Source: Planctomycetota bacterium (GTDB lineage Bacteria; Planctomycetota; Phycisphaerae; FEN-1346; JAACEH01). Taken from it: 40,081 nucleotides of DNA. The notes below the pieces were generated by a model. It saw only the letters and a program-made list of their open reading frames with translations, was not told the origin of the DNA and did not search any database. A program made the translations under genes and the position numbers. This document shows positions 14,192 through 20,977 of the stretch, piece after piece; within the stretch, counting starts at the first letter, position 1, and each line of letters begins with the position of its first letter. The DNA is taken from positions 1-40,081 of the forward strand of contig JAFGPY010000457.1 of NCBI GenBank assembly GCA_016935955.1, given 5' to 3'.

Positions 14192-15118
14192 ATGGCAGAC
14201 GTAAGGACGACGCTACTGGACATCGCCAAGGCCAACGGCGCCGACGCGGCGGTGGGGCTCATTGACGAGGCGGCCAAGGCCACGCCCGAGATCACCATGC
14301 TTCCGGCCCGCAGCATCAAGGGCATCAATTTCAAAACGCTGGTGCGGACGGCCTATCCGCGCGGCGGGTTCCGCAGCGCCAACGAGGGCACGGAGGCCGT
14401 GAAGAGCACGTGGATCAACCGGCTCTTCGAGACCTTCATCCTCAACCCGCGCTGGGAGATCGACAAGGCGGTGGCCGACGCCTACGAAGACGGCGCCGAA
14501 GCCTGGATCGCCCTGGAGGCCGACGGCGTGCTCCGCGGAGCGTTCATCGACCTCGCGAGCCAGTTCTACTACGGCCAGGCGTCGCCCGGCAACGCCAAGG
14601 GCTTCCCCGGCCTGATCCAGGTCTATGACGCCACGAACATGGTCGTGGACGCCGCCGGGACCACGGCGAGCACCGGATCGAGCGTGTGGGCCGTGAAGTT
14701 CGGCCCCAAGGACGTGCAGCTTGTCGTCGGCAACGACGGCGAGCTCTCGATGAGCGACGTGCGGATCGAGACCATCCTGGACGACGACGGGAAGAAGCTC
14801 ACGGGCTACGTGCAGGAGCTTCAGTCCTGGATCGGCCTCCAGGTGGGCAGCGTCAACAGCGTGGCCCGCATCAAGAAGCTGACGGCCGACGCCAACTGCA
14901 CGCTGACCGACGATCACGTGGCCGACCTGTTGGACAAGTTCCCGGTCGGCACCACGCCGGACGTGCTGCTGATGTCGCGTCGCAGCCGGGCACAGCTCCG
15001 CAAGAGCCGCACGGCCACCAACGCCACCGGCGCCCCGGCGCCGATCCCGACGGACTCGCACGGCATCCCGATTGCGGTGACCGACGCCATCCTGAACACC
15101 GAGGCCCTGACGCTGTAA
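14192..15118 (+). CDS. Major capsid protein
   Basis: A 308-residue protein in the capsid position. It contains FKTLVRTAYPRGGFRSANEG, then RLFETFILNPRWEIDKAVAD and a long acidic helix, followed by LQVGSVNSVARIKKL and VLLMSRRSRAQLRKS. The pattern resembles gp7-type phage major capsid proteins with an HK97 fold, in which many copies form the icosahedral shell. A good GAGGAG ribosome site precedes the ATG, and no long processed N-terminal delta domain is visible. It lies 36 bases after the protease/scaffold gene. Confidence 0.8.
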   Translation: MADVRTTLLDIAKANGADAAVGLIDEAAKATPEITMLPARSIKGINFKTLVRTAYPRGGFRSANEGTEAVKSTWINRLFETFILNPRWEIDKAVADAYEDGAEAWIALEADGVLRGAFIDLASQFYYGQASPGNAKGFPGLIQVYDATNMVVDAAGTTASTGSSVWAVKFGPKDVQLVVGNDGELSMSDVRIETILDDDGKKLTGYVQELQSWIGLQVGSVNSVARIKKLTADANCTLTDDHVADLLDKFPVGTTPDVLLMSRRSRAQLRKSRTATNATGAPAPIPTDSHGIPIAVTDAILNTEALTL

Positions 15119-15148
15119 GCGTCCACCCATATAGAAGGAGCAAGTCAC

Positions 15149-15547
15149 ATGGCGCATCAGGTGAAAGACGTGAAGGTCAAGGCCACCGGGGCACTGCCGG
15201 CCGGGGCGCTGACCAGTTACAGCACCGGCATCGACCTGGGGCTCGGCGACGTGCTGGCCGACTTCGAGGTCAAGATCACGGCCCCGGCCCTGGCGGTCGG
15301 GCAACTGGCCGACACGACCACGGTGAAGTACTCGCTGGAGATGGACACAGACAGCGCCTTCGGTTCGCCGACGACGCTCTACGGCGACCTCATCACGCAG
15401 ACCGGCGCGGGCGGGGCAGGCGCCGCTGAAGCGACGGCGACGGTGCGGGTGCCGGTGGACGTGGAGCCGTATCTGCGCCTGAAGATGGTCAAGACCGGGG
15501 CGGCGGACGCCTCGGGGGCCAGCGGCACGCTGGAACTCCTGTTCTGA
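15149..15547 (+). CDS. Bbp16-like capsid-associated protein
   Basis: A 132-residue beta-rich protein beginning with LPAGALTSYSTGIDLG and continuing with alternating strands (VKYSLEMDTDSAFG, VDVEPYLRLKMVKTG). I associate this with Bbp16-like proteins, which lie directly after the capsid gene and are thought to decorate or cement the head. It has an AGAAGGAG ribosome site. The family call is from memory; the structural role is supported by gene order. Confidence 0.5.
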   Translation: MAHQVKDVKVKATGALPAGALTSYSTGIDLGLGDVLADFEVKITAPALAVGQLADTTTVKYSLEMDTDSAFGSPTTLYGDLITQTGAGGAGAAEATATVRVPVDVEPYLRLKMVKTGAADASGASGTLELLF

Positions 15548-15560
15548 GTCGGAGCCGGCC

Positions 15561-15944
15561 ATGACCAGCGCCATGCAGCGGGCCTTCGCCGGGGCGCAGG
15601 CTGCCCTCCGCCAGAGCCACGGCGAGACGGTGGTTTACCGTCGCGGCGAGACCACGGTGGAGGTCCGGGCACTGGAGGGCCGCAGCGGCTTCGAGGCCGC
15701 CGACCAGAACGGGGCCGTCGTCTACGTCGAGTCCCGCGACTGGCTGATCGCCGCCGCGGACCTGGTGCTGGGCGAAGCGGTGGTCGAACCCCAGGCCGGC
15801 GACACAATCACCGTCACGCGGCCGGACGGCAAGCAGCACGTGTATGAGGTCATGCCTGTCGGCTCCGAGAGCCATTTCCGCATCTCGGACAACGACGGGG
15901 CGACGCTGAGGATTCACACCAAGGAAGTCGCCGTCGAGGCGTAA
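15561..15944 (+). CDS. Head-tail joining-type protein
   Basis: A 127-residue beta-rich protein (VVYRRGETTVEVRAL, DTITVTRPDGKQHVYEVM). Small proteins with this strand pattern, including an ITVTRPDG-type turn, commonly serve as head-tail adaptors or stoppers between the head and tail genes of siphoviruses. It lies 14 bases after the Bbp16-like gene. No catalytic motif is present. Confidence 0.5.
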   Translation: MTSAMQRAFAGAQAALRQSHGETVVYRRGETTVEVRALEGRSGFEAADQNGAVVYVESRDWLIAAADLVLGEAVVEPQAGDTITVTRPDGKQHVYEVMPVGSESHFRISDNDGATLRIHTKEVAVEA

Positions 15945-15956
15945 GGAGAGTCGTCC

Positions 15957-16205
15957 GTGGAGAAAGCCATCATCGAGCCCATCGTGCAGTACGGCTTCCT
16001 GGGATTCTCGGCCGTGCTGCTGGGCGTGGTCGTCTGGCTCATCAGGAAGCTGATGGACGTACTGGACGCCAACAGCAAGATCATCGCCGCCAACACCAAG
16101 GCGATCAGCGACAACACGGCCCTGGTGAGCGACCTCTTGACGCTGAACCGGTCGCTCCATGACAAGCTGATCTCGCGGCCCTGCATCGCCAGAGAGGAGA
16201 AGTAG
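15957..16205 (+). CDS. Small single-pass membrane protein
   Basis: An 82-residue protein with a GTG start and good ribosome site (AAGGAGAG). Residues 10-29 (VQYGFLGFSAVLLGVVVWLI) form one transmembrane helix, followed by a polar amphipathic helix with heptad-like spacing (SKIIAANTKAISDNTALVSD). The layout recalls phage BhlA-type or XhlA-like membrane proteins and possible holin accessories. Its place inside the head-tail region is unusual for a lysis gene. Confidence 0.55.
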   Translation: MEKAIIEPIVQYGFLGFSAVLLGVVVWLIRKLMDVLDANSKIIAANTKAISDNTALVSDLLTLNRSLHDKLISRPCIAREEK

Positions 16206-16547
16206 ATGGCACACCACAAGACCCTGCCTGACGGCACGATTGTGATGGTCGTGGACGGCGCTTCGGCGATCACCACCGGCACGAAGATCGTGGCTGCCGC
16301 CGCCACGCCCGAGTCGCTCGTGGCCGTGAGCACGCCGTGTCGGGCCGTCTGGCTCGGCGCGCGTGTCAATTCCACCGGCGTCGCACTGAACACCAAGCCG
16401 GTCTTCATCGGCGGTGCGGCCGGCCAGCACATCCCGGTGATGCCCAACAATCCCGAGGGCCTGGTCATCGCCATCGACGACGCCTCGAAGCTGAAGGTCA
16501 AGGTCGGCACCAACGGCGAGGGGGTGAACTATGCCGTCCTCGCATAA
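16206..16547 (+). CDS. Unknown small virion-type protein
   Basis: A 113-residue beta-rich protein (GTIVMVVDGASAITTGTKIV, VAVSTPCRAVWLGARVNSTG). It resembles the small beta-sandwich decoration or adaptor proteins common in head-tail operons, but I cannot name a family. It starts right after the membrane-protein stop with GAGAGGAGAAGTAG upstream, and its end overlaps the next gene by 17 bases. Confidence 0.55.
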   Translation: MAHHKTLPDGTIVMVVDGASAITTGTKIVAAAATPESLVAVSTPCRAVWLGARVNSTGVALNTKPVFIGGAAGQHIPVMPNNPEGLVIAIDDASKLKVKVGTNGEGVNYAVLA

Positions 16548-16887
16548 GACGCTGGCGCTGCTTTCGCGCATCCGGGCCACCGAGATCGAGACCGCCGACC
16601 TGCCTGCCGCGCTTGCCACGCCGCTCGGGCGCGTCAAGGACGAGCTGTCGGCCCTCGACGACGCGGCGTTTGACGCTTTCCTCGATGACCAGGCGGCGAA
16701 GCTGGGTCCGACTCGGCCGACCGAGCGGAAGCGCACCGTCGAGGAGGCCCGCGCCGTCGGCCGTGACAGCGCCGTCGTCCGGCAGCGCCGCCAGGTAATC
16801 GCCGCCCGCAAGCCCGCGGCCAAGCGGTTCGTGCCGAAGCCGTTCTCTGCCGCCCAGCAGCCGGCGCAGCTCGAAGGAGGCCGCTGA
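16531..16887 (+). CDS. Unknown basic helical protein of the head-tail operon
   Basis: A 118-residue protein, helical at the N-terminus (KTLALLSRIRATEIETADLP) and basic, arginine-rich and proline-containing at the C-terminus. No family was recognised. Overlaps of 17 bases with the gene before and one base (TGATG) with the gene after indicate coupled translation. A role with the beta-solenoid protein that follows is possible. Confidence 0.5.
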   Translation: MPSSHKTLALLSRIRATEIETADLPAALATPLGRVKDELSALDDAAFDAFLDDQAAKLGPTRPTERKRTVEEARAVGRDSAVVRQRRQVIAARKPAAKRFVPKPFSAAQQPAQLEGGR

Positions 16888-18056
16888 TGCCGACGCCGAG
16901 ATACTGCGGGTTCACCGGGGCGGTCTCTGACGACTGGAAAGACCTTGGCAACTGGGTCGAGGCCGGAACCGAGACACCACTGTCGTCGCTGCCGGGATCG
17001 CAACCCGCTGTCTACGACGACTACATCGAGCTGGCCTCGGACATGGGCTTCGGCCCGGCCGCGCAGCCGGTGGCCCGGATCACGGCGGGCACCTACACGG
17101 TCAAGGGCATCAACGGCTACGAGGACTACGCCATGTTCGGCGGCGGCTGGATCGCCTGCAACGGTCGTCTGACCGTGAGCGGCAGCGTCTACCTGACTGA
17201 GTGGGGCCTTGACAACGCCGTCATCAATGGCAACTGCGACGTCAACACGCAGTGGACGCGGGCCTTCCTGAGCAACCTGACCATCGGCGGCAACTTCTTC
17301 GTGATCGGCGGCGACGGCATGGAGGAACTGACGAACCTGACCGTCGGCGGAAGCACGTCGGTGGGCAACATCTCCCGGCTGACCGGCACCTTTGGCACCG
17401 ACCAGGGCGACACGTTCTCCGCTGACTGGTGCTACGTTGGCCTCGACTGCACGGTCAAGGGGCCGGCTACGTGCACCGTCATGGAACCGGGCACGCTGGC
17501 CAACACGATCTTCGAGAGCAACCTGACGCTGAGCGAGTTCGGGGTCGGCGCGGGCTTCCCATCCCCGATTGGCCGCGTCGATGGCACGCTGACCGTGACC
17601 GACACGAGCCTGATCGATGGTGGCGTCTTCAATGGCCCGGTCATCTACCAGGTCGGCGGCGAGCTCTACGGGGGGCTGTTCCAGAGCACGTTCGACAGCC
17701 CGGACATGGTGATCTGGGACGGCACGTTCAACGGCGAGGTCCGCCTGACCGGCGGCCTGAGCGTGATCACCGGCGGCACGTTCAATGCCACAGTGCTCTT
17801 CGAGGGGGGTCTCGTCAACAGCGGCACCTTCAACGGCATCCTGCACGTTCGCGGCACGGGCGCGGTGATCGAGATGGTCGCCGGCGGCAGCGGGCAGCTC
17901 TGGGCATGGCGCGACTGCCAGGTCTTCAGCGGGGCCTATGGCCAGTTGCCCACGTACTACATGAGCCGCGAGGTGGAGATTCTCGACGAGTGGGGCGCAA
18001 CCACACCGGGAGCGCAGCGCATTCCGCGCGGGGCTGCCCAGCGGATCGGACCGTGA
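16887..18056 (+). CDS. Beta-solenoid (right-handed beta-helix-like) protein
   Basis: A 389-residue protein made of many short degenerate repeats with strand-Gly-Gly-turn pattern, such as LTIGGNFFVIGG, LTVGGSTSVGN, GGVFNGPVIY, WDGTFNGEVRLTGG and GGTFNATVLFEGG. This periodicity, rich in Gly, Asn and Thr, points to a parallel beta-helix as in phage fibres, tailspikes or adhesins. The N-terminus (YCGFTGAVSDDWKDLGNW) is Trp/Cys-containing and could anchor it. It lies between head-joining and tail-completion genes, so a head or neck fibre is more likely than a tail-tip fibre; that is inference. Confidence 0.6.
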   Translation: MPTPRYCGFTGAVSDDWKDLGNWVEAGTETPLSSLPGSQPAVYDDYIELASDMGFGPAAQPVARITAGTYTVKGINGYEDYAMFGGGWIACNGRLTVSGSVYLTEWGLDNAVINGNCDVNTQWTRAFLSNLTIGGNFFVIGGDGMEELTNLTVGGSTSVGNISRLTGTFGTDQGDTFSADWCYVGLDCTVKGPATCTVMEPGTLANTIFESNLTLSEFGVGAGFPSPIGRVDGTLTVTDTSLIDGGVFNGPVIYQVGGELYGGLFQSTFDSPDMVIWDGTFNGEVRLTGGLSVITGGTFNATVLFEGGLVNSGTFNGILHVRGTGAVIEMVAGGSGQLWAWRDCQVFSGAYGQLPTYYMSREVEILDEWGATTPGAQRIPRGAAQRIGP

Positions 18057-18057
18057 C

Positions 18058-18489
18058 ATGGCCCTCATTGTGGACATTGCCGACGCCGTGGTGACTGCCC
18101 TGAACGGCCAGGAGTTCTCGCAAGCGTTCGAGGCCGCCCGGCGCTACGTCGTCGAGTTCGAGTTGGAGCAACTCTCCGAGCTCCGCGTGTCGGTGGTGCC
18201 GCGGGCGGTCGATTGGGCCATCGTCTCGCGCAGCAAGGGGCAGTTCGACTACGAGTTCGACGTGGCCCTTCAGAAGCGATCCGACCCGACGGACTTGGAA
18301 GCGTGCGACGCCCTGATGGGCCTGGTGGAGGAAGTGGCCGACTTCCTGCGGGGCCTGGGCCGGCTGGTGGAGAGCCCGGCCGCCGCCGTCACCGGGGTCC
18401 GCAACGAGCCGGTTTACGGCTACACCCAACTGGCGACCCAGCGGGTGCTGACGAGCGTGATCCGTCTCTCGGTGAGGGTGATCCGATGA
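18058..18489 (+). CDS. Tail terminator/completion-type protein
   Basis: A 143-residue protein with strands near the N-terminus (YVVEFELEQLSELRVSVVP), a helical middle (LMGLVEEVADFLRGLGRLV) and a C-terminal strand (VLTSVIRLSVRVI). This is the usual layout of siphovirus tail terminator or minor tail proteins that cap the tail tube and join it to the head. It starts two bases after the beta-solenoid stop and overlaps the next gene (ATGA). Confidence 0.6.
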   Translation: MALIVDIADAVVTALNGQEFSQAFEAARRYVVEFELEQLSELRVSVVPRAVDWAIVSRSKGQFDYEFDVALQKRSDPTDLEACDALMGLVEEVADFLRGLGRLVESPAAAVTGVRNEPVYGYTQLATQRVLTSVIRLSVRVIR

Positions 18490-19037
18490 ACCTGGGCAGC
18501 ATCATGCAGAACAGCGTCACCCTAAAGGCCAGCGTCAAGCGCTGGTTCTTCGACAAGCCCGGTGTGATGAACCGGGTGGACCGGGGCAAGATGCGTGTGC
18601 TGTCGCGGTTCGGTGCCTTCGTCCGGAAGTCCGCCATCTGGAGCATCCGCACCCGGAAGGAATCCAGCGACCCCGGCCAGCCGCCGTCGAGCCACACCGG
18701 GACGCTCAAGCGGTTCATCTACTTCGCCTACGAGCCGAGCCGCGACACGGTGGTGATCGGCCCGATGAAGACCAACCAGGTCTTCTTCGACGGCGACGGC
18801 CAGCCGGTGACGGGCACGGTGCCCGAGGTGCTGGAGTACGGCGGCCGGATCAGGGTGGCGGAGATGCAGTTGAGCGGCGGCTTGTGGAAGCGAATCGACT
18901 TGCGGAGTCGCCGCCGGGCCACGGGACGGCCCAAGCGGCTGCGTTCGGTGGAGATCAAGGCCCGGCCGTACATGCACCCGGCCTATGACGAGAATCTGCC
19001 CAAGCTCCCCGGCATGTGGGCGGACTCGGTGAAGTGA
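18486..19037 (+). CDS. HK97 gp10-like head-tail/tail completion protein
   Basis: The ATG at 18486 overlaps the previous stop and gives 183 residues; the upstream open frame is a shadow of that gene. It is basic, with RVLSRFGAFVRKSAIWSIRT near residue 40 and GTLKRFIYFAYEP, a pattern seen in phage gp10-like or minor capsid/tail-completion proteins. The C-terminus ends KARPYMHPAYDENLPKLPGM, and the P-Y-M-x-P-A segment is characteristic of that group. It directly precedes the tail tube gene, consistent with head-tail joining. Confidence 0.6.
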   Translation: MNLGSIMQNSVTLKASVKRWFFDKPGVMNRVDRGKMRVLSRFGAFVRKSAIWSIRTRKESSDPGQPPSSHTGTLKRFIYFAYEPSRDTVVIGPMKTNQVFFDGDGQPVTGTVPEVLEYGGRIRVAEMQLSGGLWKRIDLRSRRRATGRPKRLRSVEIKARPYMHPAYDENLPKLPGMWADSVK

Positions 19038-19056
19038 ACCTGGAAGGAGACGCAAG

Positions 19057-19506
19057 ATGAGCATCGTACTCGGCAAAGACGCGAAACTGTACTTCTGCGC
19101 GGCGGGCATCGGCGGCACGCCCACCTGGACGGAACTGGTCAACGTCAAGAACGTGGACGTGAACCTCCAGAAGGGCGAGGCCGACGTGACCACCCGCGGC
19201 AACAACGGCTGGAAGGCCAGCGTGGGCACCTTGAAGGAAGGCTCCATCGAGTTCGAGATGGTCTGGGACACCGAGGATGCCGGCTTCACGGCGATCCAGA
19301 CGGCCTACTTCAACGACACGGCCATCGGCATCGCCGCCATGGACGGCCCGGTCGCCACCGCCGGTTCGCAGGGGCTGTGGGCCGACATGGCGGTGATCGA
19401 CTTCAGCCGCTCCGAACCCCTGGAAGAGGCCCTCACGGTCAAGGTGACCCTGAAGCCGACCTACTCGGCGACCGCGCCCGAGTGGAAGACCATCGCCGGA
19501 AGCTGA
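19057..19506 (+). CDS. Major tail tube protein
   Basis: A 149-residue protein with VNVKNVDVNLQKGEADVTTR, WKASVGTLKEGSIEFEMVW and AVIDFSRSEPLEEALTVKVT segments, the strand order of lambda gpV-like and other siphovirus tail tube proteins. Hexamer rings of this protein stack around the tape measure to form the tube. It has a strong ribosome site (GGAAGGAG) and is followed by the tail chaperone genes, as expected. Confidence 0.75.
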   Translation: MSIVLGKDAKLYFCAAGIGGTPTWTELVNVKNVDVNLQKGEADVTTRGNNGWKASVGTLKEGSIEFEMVWDTEDAGFTAIQTAYFNDTAIGIAAMDGPVATAGSQGLWADMAVIDFSRSEPLEEALTVKVTLKPTYSATAPEWKTIAGS

Positions 19507-19520
19507 GGAAGGAGTGCCCC

Positions 19521-19976
19521 TTGAAGACCTTTATCGATAACGCCGGCCGCACCTGGACGGTGACGGTCAACGTGGACACGATCAAGCGCGTGCGCACGCT
19601 CTGCCAGGTCAATCTCCTGGAAGTCCTGGAGGGCGATCTCCTGGGGCGGCTCGCGAACGATCCGGTGCTCCTGTGCGACGTGCTCTTCGCCGTCTGCAAG
19701 ACGGAGGCCGACCAGAAGAGCGTCAGCGATGAGGACTTCGGCCGGGCCATGGCCGGCGACGCCATCGACGCCGCGACCACCGCGCTTCTGGAGGAACTGG
19801 TGGGTTTTTTCCCGAGCCTGAAGCGACAGGCGCTGCTGAAGGCCCTGGAGAAGCTCCGGGTGCTGGAAGCGAAGGCGTTTCAGGCGGTGGAGAAGCGGCT
19901 GGACGATCCGAACCTGGACGCCCGGCTGGAGGCGGAGCTCGCGCGGCTCACCGGGCCGAGCGCTACTGGCGGCTGA
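19521..19976 (+). CDS. Tail assembly chaperone, gpG-like
   Basis: A TTG start seven bases after GGAAGGAG (19507-19514) gives 151 residues beginning MKTFIDNAGRTWTVTVNVDT. It is followed by helices (LCQVNLLEVLEGDLLGRLA, SLKRQALLKALEKLRVLEA). Size and position between the tail tube and tape measure match gpG-type chaperones, which coat the tape measure during tail assembly. At 19802-19811 the coding sequence contains two overlapping slippery heptamers, G GGT TTT and T TTT TTC, in the correct register for a -1 shift into the downstream T frame. Confidence 0.75.
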   Translation: MKTFIDNAGRTWTVTVNVDTIKRVRTLCQVNLLEVLEGDLLGRLANDPVLLCDVLFAVCKTEADQKSVSDEDFGRAMAGDAIDAATTALLEELVGFFPSLKRQALLKALEKLRVLEAKAFQAVEKRLDDPNLDARLEAELARLTGPSATGG

Positions 19977-20251
19977 TCTGGGAGGTCGCCGGGATCGTCG
20001 GCGTCAATCCCGGCCCCCTGACGCTGCGTGAACTGGTCCTCATGGCCGAGTCGCGGCAGCGCGACGCCTGGGACCGCACCAGCGCGGTCCTCTGCATGAT
20101 CTACAACGCAAACCGCGACCCGAAGAAGACGCGAGCCGCGACGCCGTTGGACTTTCATCCGCTTCGCCGCAAGGGCCGAAGCGGCATTCCGCTCAAGGCG
20201 GGGAACATCGGCATCCTCAAGGCATTTGCCGGGAAAGGGAACGAACCATGA
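19811..20251 (+). CDS. gpT-like extension of the tail chaperone, made by -1 frameshift
   Basis: The -1 frame is open without a stop from the slippery site to 20251. Its second half is clear protein: ERYWRLIWEVAGIVGVNPG, LTLRELVLMAESRQRDAW, CMIYNANRDPKKT. There is no ATG, GTG or TTG codon in this frame between 19805 and the ATG at 20042, and that ATG lacks a ribosome site and would discard the conserved WRLIWEVAG and LTLREL segments. A G-T fusion of about 243 residues is therefore the best explanation, as in lambda gpGT. The Gly/Ala-rich stretch just after the slip site is the shadow of gpG, so the true shift point could lie further downstream. The stop overlaps the next gene (ATGA). Confidence 0.75.
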   Translation, partial: PEPEATGAAEGPGEAPGAGSEGVSGGGEAAGRSEPGRPAGGGARAAHRAERYWRLIWEVAGIVGVNPGPLTLRELVLMAESRQRDAWDRTSAVLCMIYNANRDPKKTRAATPLDFHPLRRKGRSGIPLKAGNIGILKAFAGKGNEP

Positions 20252-20595
20252 CGTGGGAAAGTGTGCTGTCGCTGGTCTGGTCGGTCGTGAACTCGCCAGT
20301 GGGCATCGCCGCCGTGGCGGGCCTGGTGCTCTACATCCTCAACCGGGTGTACGCAGCCAAGCCCGCGTTGCAGCAGTACGAGGGGGCGATCATCTCGGCC
20401 GTGAAGCTCGCCGAGAAGGAGATTCCCGACGACACGCCGAACAAGGGTCTGGCGCGTCTGAACTGCGCCCTTCAGTACGTGCTGAAGGTCTACCAGGAGA
20501 CCGAGGGCAAGCGGGCCTCGCAGAAGGTGGCCGCGGAACTGAAGGACGGTATCCAGGTCGCCCACGCCGAGCTCGAAGCCGCGGGGAACCTCTGA
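20248..20595 (+). CDS. LL-H holin-like membrane protein
   Basis: A 115-residue protein with one N-terminal transmembrane helix (VGIAAVAGLVLYILNRVY, residues 18-35) followed by a long soluble helical region with AIISAVKLAEKEIPDDTPNK and LNCALQYVLKVYQE. This arrangement resembles LL-H type holins and related phage membrane proteins. A holin would open the inner membrane at lysis. It begins in an ATGA overlap with the tail chaperone. No endolysin is adjacent, so an alternative role as an inner-membrane tail or entry factor is open. Confidence 0.5.
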   Translation: MTWESVLSLVWSVVNSPVGIAAVAGLVLYILNRVYAAKPALQQYEGAIISAVKLAEKEIPDDTPNKGLARLNCALQYVLKVYQETEGKRASQKVAAELKDGIQVAHAELEAAGNL

Positions 20596-20597
20596 CC

Positions 20598-20753
20598 ATG
20601 CAGTGGCTGGTGACCATCCTCGCCGCACTGGTCCAGGTGTTCCTGCCGGCATTGGTGGAGGCCATGAAACGCAAGGCCGAAGATGCCCGGCCCCAGCCCG
20701 CCCTGCGCGATCGGCTGCGGGCTCGCGTCCGCGAAAGGTGGGTGACGCCATGA
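20598..20753 (+). CDS. Short membrane protein (51 residues)
   Basis: The ATG at 20598, two bases after the previous stop, gives 51 residues: a hydrophobic N-terminal helix (MQWLVTILAALVQVFLPALV) and a basic arginine-rich tail. It could be an i-spanin-like or holin-accessory protein paired with the lipoprotein that follows by ATGA overlap. No family was recognised. Confidence 0.45.
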   Translation: MQWLVTILAALVQVFLPALVEAMKRKAEDARPQPALRDRLRARVRERWVTP

Positions 20754-20974
20754 AACTGCTGCGCCGGCTGATCTGGTTCCTGGTCCCCCTGGTTATCCTC
20801 TGTGGCTGCGCCACGCGGACCGTCTACGTTCCCGGTGGCGAGCCGGTGCGGCTGCGCGAGACGGTACGCGGGGCCAAGGTCTGGGTGTTGGACGCCGCGG
20901 GTGAGCCGGTGGCCGGCGTGATGGACCTGCCGGAAGGCTGGTACTGCCTGCCGGTCCCGGAAGAGGAGAAGTAA
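20750..20974 (+). CDS. Small phage lipoprotein
   Basis: A 74-residue protein with a basic start (MKLLRR), a hydrophobic core and a lipobox LCGC, giving a mature lipoprotein that begins at the cysteine of GCATRTVYVPGG. Such lipoproteins in a membrane-protein cluster may be outer-membrane spanins or superinfection-exclusion factors. It overlaps the preceding gene by ATGA, so translation is coupled. It lacks the proline-rich composition of classical Rz1, so the spanin idea is only one option. Confidence 0.6.
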   Translation: MKLLRRLIWFLVPLVILCGCATRTVYVPGGEPVRLRETVRGAKVWVLDAAGEPVAGVMDLPEGWYCLPVPEEEK

Positions 20975-20977
20975 CCC

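Noticed and set aside
20042..20251. gpT-like gene as an independent 69-residue CDS from ATG 20042
   Set aside because: No ribosome site, and protein conserved-looking in the same frame begins well upstream where no start codon exists; frameshift fusion explains it better.
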